Part shown: positions 37,767 through 47,307 of the stretch, in pieces
How the letters are laid out: the number at the start of each line of letters is the position of its first letter
How positions within the stretch are numbered: position 1 is the first letter of the stretch
Assembly (NCBI GenBank): GCA_041744575.1
Contig: JBGTKP010000033.1
Location: 124,001 to 188,000 of the forward strand
Direction: 5' to 3'
Length of the DNA: 64,000 bases
Origin: JTS-RE37 sp041744575
Lineage (GTDB): Bacteria > Bacteroidota > Bacteroidia > Flavobacteriales > Flavobacteriaceae
The notes under the pieces: generated by a model
Database searches by the model: none
The model's input: the letters and a program-made list of their open reading frames with translations, nothing else
What the model was told of the DNA's origin: nothing
Made by a program: the position numbers and the translations under genes

Positions 37767-39401
37767 ATGATGACATCTGCCTTAAGAAACAATCTCAATG
37801 CCGTTTTATTCCTTATTACCGGACTTTCCATTGGAATGGTTTCGGCCCAGTCTGAAGTTATAACAGGAGAGCATGTCGCAGTTGCGACCACGGAATCCGG
37901 AAAGGTACGCGGCTTTATTCATGATGGTACCTTTATTTACAAAGGTATCCCTTATGCCCGTGCGGACAGGTTTATGGCCCCGGAAAAACCTGAAAAATGG
38001 GAGGGAATAAGAAGTTCGACCATGTATGGTCCTGTCGCCCCTTTAATGGAGCCAACCACCAGTGTGCAGGATGAGCCCGAGTTTGTTTTTGACCATGACT
38101 GGGGTTATACGAATGAAGATTGCCTGCGGATAAATATCTGGACTCCAAGTATTTCCGAGGGGGAGAAGCGCCCTGTTCTATTCTGGATTCACGGAGGCGG
38201 ATTTACCTCAGGCTCCAGCCAGGAATTGCCCTCAACTGACGGAGAAAATCTCAGTAAACAGGGAAATGTGGTAGTGGTTTCGATCAATCACCGACTGAAC
38301 GTCCTCGGTTTTCTGGATCTTTCTGCCTATGGTGAAAAATACAAACATTCGGCGAATACCAGCATGCTGGATATTATTGCTGCCCTTGAATGGGTTAAAA
38401 CCAATATCTCAGAATTTGGAGGGGATGCAGGTAACGTTACCGTTTTCGGGCAATCCGGAGGAGGTGCCAAGGTGAATACCCTTATGGCCATGCCGGCTGC
38501 GAAAGGACTTTTTCACAAAGCGGTGAATCAGAGCGGCGCTTTTCGGGCCGCCGTTCTCGATCGTGAAACAACAGGTCAGATTGCCGCCGAAACGCTTGCG
38601 AATCTGGGTCTTGATCCGGCACAGGTCGATTCACTCGCCAATATCCCTTTCCCCATACTTAGCAAAGCGAGTTCAGCAGCACTTAAAACCATAGAGAAGA
38701 AGCGGACGGAAGCAGGAAAACCGACCATTGGCTTCGGCCTTAACTGGGGCCCCAGCCTGGACGGCAATGATCTTCCTCATCAGGTATCCTCACCGGAGGC
38801 CTATGAATTGTCGCGGGACATCCCACTACTCATAGGCACAGTAAAGAATGAGTTTGCTCCCTTTGCGAATGCAGCTATGAGCAATGCATCAGAGGAAGAG
38901 ATCTTGAAATTTATACGGGAGCGATACAAATCGAAAGCAGATGCGTACCTCACAGCAGTAAAAAAGGCGTATCCTAACGATACCCTCCCTTCCGACCTGA
39001 TCGATATTGATATGATGTTCCGCCCGGGCGCAGTCGCACAGGCTGATATGAAATCAAGTCTGAAGGAAGGAGCCCCGGTTTACATGTACCTGTTTACCTG
39101 GCAATCTCCGGTTTTTGATGGCAAATACAAATCCCTTCATTGTATGGAACTTCCATTTGTTTTCAACACCATTGACCGGGGCATCCAGATGACAGGCGGC
39201 GGCACAGAGGCCCGGGCGCTGGCGGCCAAGGTAAGTGCGGCCTGGATACAATTTGCAAAGACCGGAAACCCGGGACATGAAGGTTTGCCGCAATGGCCGG
39301 CCTATAATAGTCAAAATACTGCAACCATGCATTTAGATATCCGTTGTAAGGTAGAACCCCAACTGGATAAAGACCTGTTTAATTTATTACCAGGCTTGTA
39401 A
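37767..39401 (+). CDS. Type B carboxylesterase, exported
   Basis: Hydrolyses carboxylic esters, probably in the periplasm or outside. The signal peptide covers about residues 1-27 (to VSAQSEV). The alpha/beta-hydrolase core shows the oxyanion motif HGGGF and the nucleophile elbow GQSGGG with S230; E362 (in GTVKNEF) and H458 (in LHCMELPF) complete the triad. The opening GKVRGFIHDGTFIYKGIPYA is typical of the family. At 544 residues it is full length. Downstream of the NrtR/AraR-like regulator on the same strand, and followed by a good terminator. Confidence 0.92.
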   Translation: MMTSALRNNLNAVLFLITGLSIGMVSAQSEVITGEHVAVATTESGKVRGFIHDGTFIYKGIPYARADRFMAPEKPEKWEGIRSSTMYGPVAPLMEPTTSVQDEPEFVFDHDWGYTNEDCLRINIWTPSISEGEKRPVLFWIHGGGFTSGSSQELPSTDGENLSKQGNVVVVSINHRLNVLGFLDLSAYGEKYKHSANTSMLDIIAALEWVKTNISEFGGDAGNVTVFGQSGGGAKVNTLMAMPAAKGLFHKAVNQSGAFRAAVLDRETTGQIAAETLANLGLDPAQVDSLANIPFPILSKASSAALKTIEKKRTEAGKPTIGFGLNWGPSLDGNDLPHQVSSPEAYELSRDIPLLIGTVKNEFAPFANAAMSNASEEEILKFIRERYKSKADAYLTAVKKAYPNDTLPSDLIDIDMMFRPGAVAQADMKSSLKEGAPVYMYLFTWQSPVFDGKYKSLHCMELPFVFNTIDRGIQMTGGGTEARALAAKVSAAWIQFAKTGNPGHEGLPQWPAYNSQNTATMHLDIRCKVEPQLDKDLFNLLPGL

Positions 39402-39443
39402 ACTATGTAGTTAAGTACCGCACTTTAATTATCTATTAAACAG

Positions 39444-39483
39444 AACCTTTCTCCCGAATAAAAACAACGGGAGGAAGGTTTTT
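39444..39483 (+). terminator. Terminator after the carboxylesterase gene
   Basis: AACCTTTCTCCCG pairs with CGGGAGGAAGGTT (one G-U pair) around an 11-nt A-rich loop and is followed by a T-run. Confidence 0.85.
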
Positions 39484-39625
39484 GATACTTTGGATCTCCG
39501 CTGTTCAAATACCGTTTGTGCTTCCGGAACCAATAACCGGCCTATCCACCTTTTTTACTTCCTCCTTCTTACTTTAGGACAGAAATCCTTATTTTAGCCC
39601 CATCAAAGTGTTGGTTCCCGAACCT

Positions 39626-40165
39626 ATGAGTCAAAAAGTGCTCCTTTCTTCCAAAGAGATTCACATCATCCTGCACCGACTTGCCTGTCAACTTTTAGAG
39701 AATCACCTGGATTTTAAGGATACTGTGCTTATAGGGCTCCAACCCAGAGGCACTTTTCTTGCTCAAAGACTCACCTCCCTCCTACAAACCGATTACGGAG
39801 TGAAGCAGATAGCTCTGGGTTTACTCGATATCACTTTTTACCGTGACGACTTCAGAAGGGGCGATAAGACCCTTAAGGCCAGCAGTACCAGCATTGACTT
39901 CCTCATTGAGGGAAAAAACGTCGTTCTCATTGATGATGTTTTATATACGGGCAGAAGCATACGGGCTGCATTAACAGCCCTCCAATCATTTGGGAGACCC
40001 AGGGATATAGAATTACTGACCCTGATTGATCGCCGCTTTAGCCGGCATTTACCTATACAACCTAATTACAGGGGACGGCAGGTGGATGCGATCAATGATG
40101 AAAAAGTAAAGGTGTTATGGGCTGAAAATGACGGGGAGGATGTTATTTATCTCATCAATAAGTGA
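39626..40165 (+). CDS. pyrR: PyrR: pyr operon regulator / uracil phosphoribosyltransferase
   Basis: A phosphoribosyltransferase-fold protein of 179 residues. The ATG at 39626 (MSQKVLLSS) was chosen over an upstream in-frame GTG. The PRPP-binding motif VVLIDDVLYTGRS and the QPRGTFLAQRL loop are those of PyrR, which in Gram-positive bacteria binds pyr leader RNA and also has weak uracil phosphoribosyltransferase activity. It is followed by pyrB, 106 nt away. I could not identify a PyrR-binding stem-loop with an anti-terminator between the two. Confidence 0.92.
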   Translation: MSQKVLLSSKEIHIILHRLACQLLENHLDFKDTVLIGLQPRGTFLAQRLTSLLQTDYGVKQIALGLLDITFYRDDFRRGDKTLKASSTSIDFLIEGKNVVLIDDVLYTGRSIRAALTALQSFGRPRDIELLTLIDRRFSRHLPIQPNYRGRQVDAINDEKVKVLWAENDGEDVIYLINK

Positions 40166-40271
40166 AGGAGGTAGCCGCCAGGATGCAGGAAGGGGTTGGC
40201 AAACCTTGGACAATAAAAGGAAAGTGCATTAATAGTCATCATTCTGTCAATAGAAATAAGCGGCCATCCAG

Positions 40272-41198
40272 ATGAGCGAGTTGAGCGTTAACCACTTATT
40301 GGGGATAAAGTATCTGAATGAAAAGGACATGGCGCTTATATTCAAAACAGCGGATCACTTCAAAGAGGTGATTAACAGGTCCATCAAAAAGGTTCCTTCA
40401 CTCCGCGATATCACCATAGCCAATGTTTTCTTCGAAAACAGTACCAGGACCAGGCTTTCGTTTGAGCTTGCAGAGAAACGTCTGTCAGCAGACGTCCTGA
40501 ATTTTTCTGCCTCTCAATCTTCCGTTAAAAAAGGTGAAACCCTTATCGATACGGTAAACAATATCTTATCCATGAAAGTGGATATGGTGGTTATGAGGCA
40601 TCCCAATCCCGGAGCCGGGATTTTTTTATCCAGGTATGTCAACGCGGCCATCATCAATGCAGGTGACGGAACACATGAACATCCCACGCAGGCACTCCTC
40701 GACACGTATTCGATTCGGGAAAAACTGGGGGAAGTGGCAGGGAAAAAAGTAGTGATTGTCGGAGACATTCTGCATTCCAGGGTGGCGCTTTCAAACATTT
40801 TTGCGCTCAGGTTACTTGGAGCAAAGGTAAAGGTCTGCGGCCCCCTGACCCTGATCCCAAAACATATTGAATCGCTCGGTGTTGAAGTGGAAACAGATCT
40901 CAGAAAGGCACTGAACTGGTGTGATGTTGCCAACATGCTCAGGATACAAAATGAACGGATGGATATCAGTTATTTCCCAACCACCCGGGAATATACAAGG
41001 CAGTACGGTATCAATAAGGTCCTTCTGGACAATCTGAAAAAAGAAATTGTGATCATGCACCCGGGACCAATTAATCGTGGGGTTGAAATAACCAGCGATG
41101 TGGCCGATTCCAGACAGTCGATTATCCTGAATCAGGTGGAGAACGGAGTGGCCATTCGCATGGCGGTGATTTATTTACTTGCTGCAAAAATTAAATAG
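40272..41198 (+). CDS. pyrB: Aspartate carbamoyltransferase, catalytic subunit
   Basis: Condenses carbamoyl phosphate with aspartate, the second step of pyrimidine synthesis. The 308-residue protein has the carbamoyl phosphate loop STRTRLSFE, the 80s-loop SSVKKGET, the HPTQALLDTYSI motif and the C-terminal HPGPINRGVE. There is no pyrI regulatory subunit gene, so the enzyme is probably the unregulated trimer. The next gene starts 6 nt after its stop. Confidence 0.97.
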   Translation: MSELSVNHLLGIKYLNEKDMALIFKTADHFKEVINRSIKKVPSLRDITIANVFFENSTRTRLSFELAEKRLSADVLNFSASQSSVKKGETLIDTVNNILSMKVDMVVMRHPNPGAGIFLSRYVNAAIINAGDGTHEHPTQALLDTYSIREKLGEVAGKKVVIVGDILHSRVALSNIFALRLLGAKVKVCGPLTLIPKHIESLGVEVETDLRKALNWCDVANMLRIQNERMDISYFPTTREYTRQYGINKVLLDNLKKEIVIMHPGPINRGVEITSDVADSRQSIILNQVENGVAIRMAVIYLLAAKIK

Positions 41199-41204
41199 GA
41201 AGTG

Positions 41205-41537
41205 ATGATAATTGACAAAGAGGGCAATACCACAGTGGTTTTTCAGGAAAATGCCTCCCTGAAAACCTTCGTGAAAAATTTAACGGAATCCTTTCCCCTG
41301 ATCAGGAAAGACCATATAATCGTCAATCTTTTTTCATTTTCACAGCTTAAGGCAGCCGACCTTCTGGAATTCCTGCAAATGTCACTTGCCCACCGGAAGT
41401 CCGGTAAATCTTTTGTCCTGGTCACCGATTCAGTTCACTACGCCGATTTGCCCGACAATCTTTGTGTGGCACCAACACTTCAGGAGGCCAGGGATATTAT
41501 TGAGATGGAAGAAATTGAAAGGGACCTCGACCTGTAA
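41205..41537 (+). CDS. Small STAS-like conserved protein
   Basis: A 110-residue alpha/beta protein with the alternating pattern of a STAS-type fold (TTVVFQENA, DHIIVNLFSF, FVLVTDS), but without the anti-sigma-factor-antagonist phosphoserine signature. The start was set at ATG 41205; a GTG lies one codon earlier. It sits between pyrB and rnz, a position typical for flavobacteria, and is probably part of the pyrR-pyrB-rnz transcript. Function unknown. Confidence 0.7.
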   Translation: MIIDKEGNTTVVFQENASLKTFVKNLTESFPLIRKDHIIVNLFSFSQLKAADLLEFLQMSLAHRKSGKSFVLVTDSVHYADLPDNLCVAPTLQEARDIIEMEEIERDLDL

Positions 41538-41553
41538 TGTACCCTCGGATATC

Positions 41554-41688
41554 ATGAATTTTATGAAGTGGTGTGATGAAGCTCAACAGCTGATACGATC
41601 GTCCGCAGGCCTATCCTATATCCCTGTCAACGATGCCGGGCAAATATGTGAAAAATATGATCGTATCCATCGATCCTCTAATAGATAA
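41554..41688 (+). CDS. Possible 44-residue protein
   Basis: An ATG-initiated frame fits exactly between the STAS-like and DUF3291 genes, 16 nt after the first and 3 nt before the second, on the same strand. The product begins MNFMKWCDEAQQ and has no recognised motif. Operon spacing supports it; its length and the absence of a family do not. Confidence 0.35.
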   Translation: MNFMKWCDEAQQLIRSSAGLSYIPVNDAGQICEKYDRIHRSSNR

Positions 41689-41691
41689 GGA

Positions 41692-42171
41692 ATGACCTTT
41701 CATCTCGCACAAATAAATATTGCCCGGATGCTTGAACCTCTCCATCACCAAGTCATGGCAGATTTCGTAGCGAGTATGGACCGGATCAATGCCCTGGCCG
41801 AAAAAAGTCCGGGATTTATTTGGCGGTTGGTGGAGGGTGATGGCAGTAACCTTTCGATATCTATTTTTGACGATGAATTTCTCGTGGTAAATATGTCGGT
41901 GTGGGCATCTGTCCATGCGCTTGCGGCATTTACTTATCATTCCCCACATAAAGAAGTGTTGCAAAGACGGAAAGAATGGTTTAGCCGGATGCATTCAATG
42001 CATATGGTTTGCTGGTATATTCCCGAAAATACAATTCCCGGACCTCAGGAAGGGAGAAGGCGGTTGATCTATCTGAGTGAACATGGAGAGACTCCTTACG
42101 CCTTTACATTTAAAAGCAACTTTGGCGTTCCTCAAATGTTGGAGGATATGAGATCTAGAAACAACTCATAA
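41692..42171 (+). CDS. DUF3291 family protein
   Basis: A 159-residue protein matching the DUF3291 pattern: FHLAQINIARM at the N-terminus, SPGFIWRLVEGDG, and the SVWASVHALAAFTYHSPHKEVLQRRKEWF block with its conserved histidines. The fold is a dimeric alpha-beta barrel resembling antibiotic monooxygenases. The function is unknown. It lies 2 nt before rnz. Confidence 0.85.
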   Translation: MTFHLAQINIARMLEPLHHQVMADFVASMDRINALAEKSPGFIWRLVEGDGSNLSISIFDDEFLVVNMSVWASVHALAAFTYHSPHKEVLQRRKEWFSRMHSMHMVCWYIPENTIPGPQEGRRRLIYLSEHGETPYAFTFKSNFGVPQMLEDMRSRNNS

Positions 42172-42173
42172 AT

Positions 42174-43079
42174 ATGCGGTTACACATACTTGGCTGTTAT
42201 GCAGCTACACCGAGGGCATTTTCAAACCCTACCGCACAGATATTGAACATCAGTAACCATTTGTTCCTGATTGATTGCGGGGAAGGAACGCAGGTGCAAT
42301 TAAGGTTACAGAAAATTAAATTTTCCAGGATCAGTCATATTTTTATTTCTCACCTTCACGGAGATCATTTTTTCGGACTTCCTGGTCTCATCTCCAGTTT
42401 CCGGCTGTTGGGCAGAGATAAAGAACTTCATGTCTATGGCCCTGAAGGCATCCGTGAGGCAATTACCTTGTTGCTGAAGCTAGGAAATTCCTGGACCAAT
42501 TACCCTTTGATTTTTCACGAGCTGAGCTCAAGGGAACCTCAGGTTATTTTTGAAGATGAGAAGGTAAAAGTGCAGACCCTGCCTCTCGATCACAGAGTAT
42601 ATACGAATGGTTTTCTTTTTCGGGAACAAACGGGCCAGCGAACTTTAAATATCAGGGAAGTGGCCAAGTACCAAATCCCTAAAAGCTGGTTTCCCAGGAT
42701 CAAACTTGGTGAAGATGTATTGATGGATGATGGCCGGATTATTCGCAATGAAATTCTTACTCTTGATCCGCCCGCCCCTCAAAGCTATGCCTACTGCAGT
42801 GATACGGCCTATATGCCAGAGCTGATTCCGCTTATTGAGGGTGTTGATGTTCTATACCATGAAGCCACATTTCTGGAGAATGAAAAACAGTTGGCCGGTA
42901 CTACAAAGCATGCTACGGCCATTGAAGCGGCATCCCTGGCACGGGCCGCCGGAGTGGGAAAATTGATCCTTGGGCATTTTTCCACCAGATACAAGAGCCT
43001 TGAGCCATTCAGGACAGAAGCAATGTCCGTTTTTGAGCCGGTGGAACTGGCAGAGGATGGTAAAATCTTCGAATGGTAA
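42174..43079 (+). CDS. rnz: Ribonuclease Z (tRNA 3' endonuclease)
   Basis: Cleaves the 3' trailer of tRNA precursors. The metallo-beta-lactamase zinc motif is HLHGDHFFGLPG, with first histidine H60; the substrate-discriminating PxKxSW-like element (IPKSWFPR) is present, followed by YCSDTAY, HEATF and LGHFSTRY. At 301 residues it is the short RNase Z form. It is the last of the closely spaced genes that begin with pyrB. Confidence 0.96.
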   Translation: MRLHILGCYAATPRAFSNPTAQILNISNHLFLIDCGEGTQVQLRLQKIKFSRISHIFISHLHGDHFFGLPGLISSFRLLGRDKELHVYGPEGIREAITLLLKLGNSWTNYPLIFHELSSREPQVIFEDEKVKVQTLPLDHRVYTNGFLFREQTGQRTLNIREVAKYQIPKSWFPRIKLGEDVLMDDGRIIRNEILTLDPPAPQSYAYCSDTAYMPELIPLIEGVDVLYHEATFLENEKQLAGTTKHATAIEAASLARAAGVGKLILGHFSTRYKSLEPFRTEAMSVFEPVELAEDGKIFEW

Positions 43080-43219
43080 TCGTCTCCCTGCCTGTTCCCT
43101 TATGATCATTAAAGATGGATTGGCGGCCTGGATTTGAGGGTTAGAAAAAGTACGCCATACCGATATTTATTACAACATGCTTCTCCAAACTTTGCTTATC
43201 TTGTTTTATTATTCATATC

Positions 43220-43867
43220 ATGAGGAAGGATTTAGGAAATTATAGGAAATCATATGAAAAGGATGCCCTCTCAAAAAATAGGGTCCCTGATAGTCCGCTG
43301 GAACTTTTTGCCATTTGGTTTAAAGAAGCAGAGGCGGATGGTGGTGAGGAGGAACCCAATGCTATGACAGTGGCCACGGTAGGCCTGGATGGTTATCCCA
43401 AAACTCGGATCGTCTTACTCAAGGAATTCAGCAATGATGGGTTTGTATTCTATACAAATTATCAAAGCGAAAAGGGCATGGCTATAAAGTCGAATCCCAG
43501 GGTCTGCCTATCTTTTTTTTGGCCAGCGATGGAGCGGCAGGTGATCATTAAAGGAACCGCGGAACGGGTTTCTTCCGGGAAGTCAGATACGTATTTTGAT
43601 TCCAGACCGCAAGACAGTAAATTTGGCGCTGTCATTTCTGATCAAAGCTCCGTAATTGCATCCCGTGAGGTCCTGGATACTGCTCTAAATGAATTGAAGG
43701 ATAGGATGAAGACTGGGGCCATCCGGCGTCCGGATCATTGGGGGGGTTATTGTGTCAGCCCCGTTTCAGTAGAATTCTGGCAGGGAAGGCAAAATCGTCT
43801 GCACGACAGAATAAGATACGTTGTGGACAAGCACCTGAAATGGACGAAGGAGCGGTTGGCACCCTGA
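43220..43867 (+). CDS. pdxH: Pyridoxamine 5'-phosphate oxidase
   Basis: FMN enzyme forming pyridoxal 5'-phosphate from pyridoxine or pyridoxamine phosphate. The 215-residue protein has the family series EPNAMTVATV, TRIVLLKEFSNDGFVFYTNY, the FMN/PLP-binding SEKGMAIKSNP and the C-terminal EFWQGRQNRLHDR. It is monocistronic or heads the sixA-ppk1 pair, which starts 100 nt later. Confidence 0.96.
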   Translation: MRKDLGNYRKSYEKDALSKNRVPDSPLELFAIWFKEAEADGGEEEPNAMTVATVGLDGYPKTRIVLLKEFSNDGFVFYTNYQSEKGMAIKSNPRVCLSFFWPAMERQVIIKGTAERVSSGKSDTYFDSRPQDSKFGAVISDQSSVIASREVLDTALNELKDRMKTGAIRRPDHWGGYCVSPVSVEFWQGRQNRLHDRIRYVVDKHLKWTKERLAP

Positions 43868-43966
43868 CTGCCGTATCTCAAAAGCTTGAAAACGAACATC
43901 ACCTATTTTACAGGGAATAAGGCCGGGATCGTAGGAGAGCCGATCAGGTCAAACTAAAAGATAAAA

Positions 43967-44455
43967 ATGAAAAATTTAATTCTTGTCAGGCACGGAAAGT
44001 CGTCCTGGGACCATCCTGTCGATGACAGGCAGCGGCCACTCATTGACAGGGGGATAAACGATACAGGTTTAATCGCCAACAAATTTAAAAGCAATATGCC
44101 GCCAATTGACAGGGCTTTTTCCAGTCCTGCTACCAGGGCATTGCATACCTGCAGGATATTTCTGAAAGCGATTGATTTTCCACTTGAGAAACTTCAGGTT
44201 ACCGAAGAGTTATATGATTTTTCCGGGAACAGTGTCATGGCATTTATCCGGTCGTTGGAAGATGCACTTGAAACAGTCATCATTTTCGGGCATAATCACG
44301 CCTTTACAGAGGTTGCCAATGAATGGGGAAGTGAAGGGATCGACAATGTGCCAACCGCCGGACTTGTCCACCTGCGTTTCGATAGTTCAGGATGGCACGA
44401 TATCCGTAATGGGACTACCGTGCGAACCCTGTTTCCTAAAGAAATAAGCAAATGA
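43967..44455 (+). CDS. SixA-type histidine phosphatase
   Basis: A 162-residue phosphatase of the histidine phosphatase superfamily, with the RHGKSSW catalytic motif at residue 8, the SSPATRALHT pocket and the second histidine in FGHNHAF. SixA-like enzymes dephosphorylate phosphohistidine proteins. It overlaps ppk1 by 4 nt (ATGA), so the two proteins are coupled; a role in polyphosphate or phosphohistidine metabolism is inferred from this. Confidence 0.9.
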   Translation: MKNLILVRHGKSSWDHPVDDRQRPLIDRGINDTGLIANKFKSNMPPIDRAFSSPATRALHTCRIFLKAIDFPLEKLQVTEELYDFSGNSVMAFIRSLEDALETVIIFGHNHAFTEVANEWGSEGIDNVPTAGLVHLRFDSSGWHDIRNGTTVRTLFPKEISK

Positions 44456-46533
44456 TCAAAACAAAAAATAAATATATTAACCGCGAAATCAGCTGGCTTC
44501 GCTTTAATGAACGTGTACTTCAGGAAAGTGCGGATCACAATGTCCCGCTCATTGAACGTTTGCGCTTTCTGGGAATTTTTTCTAACAACCTGGATGAATT
44601 TTTTAAGGTGCGGTACGCAACCGTAAAGCGTATTGTAGAATCCGGGAAATCAGGGAAAAGTGTCCTTGGCGGTGAAAATGCCAAAGTATTGCTTGAGCAG
44701 ATCACTCAGATTGTCATCAAGCAACAGTCGGACAGCCAGAATTTGCTTCGTGAAATCGAAACAGAACTCAAAGCGAAGAATATCTTCATGGTCAACGAAA
44801 CCGGCCTGAATGAAAAGCAGGAAGAATTTGTAAAAGTCTACTTTCTTCAAAAGGTAAGTCCGATCCTTACCACTATCATCCTGAATGACCTGGCAGAGTT
44901 TCCCATGCTTAAGGACACCGCAGCCTATCTGGCTGTCAAAATGGTGGTCCGGGAGCAAGTTTCAGAAAAGCAGGTAAAAGGCACGGATACCCGCTATGCG
45001 CTCATAGAAATTCCGAAAGGGATTGACCGTTTCATTGAGCTGCCCAAGGAGGGGAAGAAGAGTTACATCATGTTACTGGATGACCTGATCCGTTACTCCC
45101 TCAAAAGTATTTTCAATATGTTCTCGCATGAATCCATATCGGCGCATATGATCAAGATTACCCGTGACGCAGAGCTGGACATTGACAATGACTTGAGTAA
45201 AAGCTTTATCGAAAAGATTTCTTCCAGTGTCGAGCACAGAAAAATTAGTGATCCGGTCCGATTTGTCTATGACCAGTCAATAGAAATGGATACCCTTAAA
45301 TTCCTTAAGGAGAAAATGCACATTGAGGGCACAGACAGTGTGATCCCAGGAGGGAGGTATCACAACAGGAGAGATTATATGGGCTTTCCCAGTCTGGGCA
45401 GGAATGATTTGCTCTATAAACGCATTACGCCATTACCCGTGAAGGACCTGAGCCAGGAAGGTAATTTGCTGAAGGCCATTGCCCAACGCGATTACCTGCT
45501 ATACGCTCCCTATCATACCTTTTCTTATATTATTAAATGCCTGCGGGATGCGGCACTGGATCCCAAGGTCCGCAGCATAAAAATTACCCTGTACCGTCTT
45601 GCAAACGATTCGCAGGTCACATCCTGCCTGATCAACGCCGTAAAAAACGGAAAGCATGTAACAGTACAGATAGAATTACAGGCCCGGTTTGATGAGAGGG
45701 CCAACATCCAGTATGCTGAGCAGTTACAGGCAGAAGGAGTCAAGTTGATTTTTGGTGTTAGAGGATTGAAAGTCCATAGTAAGATCTGTGTCATAGACCG
45801 TGAGGAGGCCCAGGGTATAAAACGCTATGGCTTCATCAGTACCGGTAATTTTAATGAGGACACGGCCAAGATCTATACCGATTATACTTTGTTTACGGCC
45901 CATGATGCCATCCTCAAGGAATTGAATAAGGTCTTCGACTTTTTCGAAACTACGTATAAGATCAATAAGTACAAACATCTGATAATGTCGCCGCATTATA
46001 CCATGAATATTTTCAAAAATCTGATAGATAAGGAAATTGCGGCGGCCAGGGCAGGCCGTGAGGCGTACATAAAAATAAAAATGAACAGCCTGACCTCCTA
46101 TAAAATGGTTGACAAACTTTATGAAGCCAGCAATGCAGGCGTAAAGATACAGATGATTGTTCGCGGTATTTGCTGCCTTATTCCTGGCCAGAAAGGCATG
46201 AGCGAGAACATAGAAGCCATCAGTGTTGTTGACAAGTTCCTGGAGCATCCCCGGATTTTTATCTTCGGAAACGGAGGTGATCCTAAAGTATATATATCCT
46301 CTGCAGACTGGATGACAAGGAACCTTGAGAACAGGGTGGAGGTCGGCTGTCCGATCTATGACGAATCGATCAGGCAGGAAGTGATCGATACCTTTGAAAT
46401 ATCCTGGGCGGACAATGTGAAAGCACGTGTATTTAACGCCACACAGGACAACGAATATCGAAAAAATAAGAAGGTCAAGGTCCGCTCCCAGTTTGACATG
46501 TACGACTATTATCTCAGGAAGCTCCAATCCTGA
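44452..46533 (+). CDS. ppk1: Polyphosphate kinase 1
   Basis: Makes polyphosphate reversibly from ATP. The 693-residue protein has the N-terminal domain opening YINREISWLRFNERVLQES, the NNLDEFFKVR motif and the two phospholipase-D-like catalytic domains. The autophosphorylated histidine is H442 in VHSKICVIDR, close to H435 of the E. coli enzyme, and a second active-site block reads RVEVGCPIYD. Coupled to the SixA-like phosphatase; no exopolyphosphatase gene follows. Confidence 0.97.
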   Translation: MIKTKNKYINREISWLRFNERVLQESADHNVPLIERLRFLGIFSNNLDEFFKVRYATVKRIVESGKSGKSVLGGENAKVLLEQITQIVIKQQSDSQNLLREIETELKAKNIFMVNETGLNEKQEEFVKVYFLQKVSPILTTIILNDLAEFPMLKDTAAYLAVKMVVREQVSEKQVKGTDTRYALIEIPKGIDRFIELPKEGKKSYIMLLDDLIRYSLKSIFNMFSHESISAHMIKITRDAELDIDNDLSKSFIEKISSSVEHRKISDPVRFVYDQSIEMDTLKFLKEKMHIEGTDSVIPGGRYHNRRDYMGFPSLGRNDLLYKRITPLPVKDLSQEGNLLKAIAQRDYLLYAPYHTFSYIIKCLRDAALDPKVRSIKITLYRLANDSQVTSCLINAVKNGKHVTVQIELQARFDERANIQYAEQLQAEGVKLIFGVRGLKVHSKICVIDREEAQGIKRYGFISTGNFNEDTAKIYTDYTLFTAHDAILKELNKVFDFFETTYKINKYKHLIMSPHYTMNIFKNLIDKEIAAARAGREAYIKIKMNSLTSYKMVDKLYEASNAGVKIQMIVRGICCLIPGQKGMSENIEAISVVDKFLEHPRIFIFGNGGDPKVYISSADWMTRNLENRVEVGCPIYDESIRQEVIDTFEISWADNVKARVFNATQDNEYRKNKKVKVRSQFDMYDYYLRKLQS

Positions 46534-46624
46534 CCCATGGCGGCTTTCCCGGGGGTGACCCATTTTAAGGATCTGCCTGTTTTGTGCTCAGGGTATAAAA
46601 AGTCACCGGGAACAGTTGCTTCGG

Positions 46625-47206
46625 TCAGCCATGGATGCTTTCATGCCTGCCCAGGTCTTTGATGATTTCTGCCTCAAACTCCAGCAAAGCCTTCCACTTG
46701 GCATTGACGACATTTATTTCCCCATAGGTCCGTGCCAGGGTGAGAAACAAGGTATAATGCCCGGCTTCGCTGATCATTAAACTATGGTAAAAGGCAGCAA
46801 GTTCCTGATCCTGAAGTTGTTCCGACAACAACCGAAAACGCTCACAACTCCTCGCTTCGATAAGAGCTGCGTAGAGCAACCTGTGGATCAATTGTTCTGA
46901 GCGCGGACCGCCTTTGGGAAAGAAGCCCGTCAATGCATGGACATAACCATCTTTCCGGTCACGGCCCATGGTATATCCTCTTGCGAGGATTTTATCATAC
47001 ACCATTTTAAAATGTCCCATTTCCTCTCTTGCCAGTGCGACCATCTCCAGAACGAGTTCCGGGTATTCCGGAAAGGACACAATCAGGGAGATAGCCGTAC
47101 TTGCAGCCTTTTGCTCACAAAAGGCATGATCCGTTAGAATTTCTTCCATGTTTTTTTCAACAATGTTCACCCAGCGAGGGTCTGTGGGTAATTTAAGTCC
47201 CAGCAT
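46625..47206 (-). CDS. miaE: tRNA-(2-methylthio-N6-isopentenyl)adenosine37 hydroxylase
   Basis: A ferritin-like di-iron monooxygenase that hydroxylates the isopentenyl side chain of modified adenosine 37 in tRNA. The four iron-binding helices are seen: CEQKAAS, LAREEMGHFKM (ExxH), EARSCERF and SEAGHYTLF (ExxH). At 193 residues it has the size of the bacterial enzyme. It is divergent from the ebo operon, with 159 nt between the starts. A link to ebo is not expected; the neighbourhood is probably chance. Confidence 0.92.
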   Translation of the reverse strand: MLGLKLPTDPRWVNIVEKNMEEILTDHAFCEQKAASTAISLIVSFPEYPELVLEMVALAREEMGHFKMVYDKILARGYTMGRDRKDGYVHALTGFFPKGGPRSEQLIHRLLYAALIEARSCERFRLLSEQLQDQELAAFYHSLMISEAGHYTLFLTLARTYGEINVVNAKWKALLEFEAEIIKDLGRHESIHG

Positions 47207-47217
47207 CTTTTTTTTTG

Positions 47218-47225
47218 CAAAACTA
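47218..47225 (-). promoter_or_regulatory. -7 element of miaE
   Basis: On the reverse strand TAGTTTTG matches TAnnTTTG exactly, 11 nt before the miaE start. With a start site 5-7 nt downstream the mRNA would be nearly leaderless. A TTC stands at the -33 position 17 nt upstream. Confidence 0.5.
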
Positions 47226-47299
47226 TAAAATGCCGGCTCAGCGAACCAGCTATAGGTGTATTAAATCCCAATAATGCGGGAAGTTTCTACTTATCTTAA

Positions 47300-47307
47300 T
47301 ATATTTG
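47300..47307 (+). promoter_or_regulatory. -7 element of the ebo operon
   Basis: TATATTTG fits TAnnTTTG exactly, 58 nt before the eboA ATG. No clear TTG is found at the -33 position. Confidence 0.5.

Noticed and set aside
45724..46563. Long open reverse frame of 279 codons
   Set aside because: It is antisense to the conserved C-terminal half of ppk1 and has no recognisable motif.
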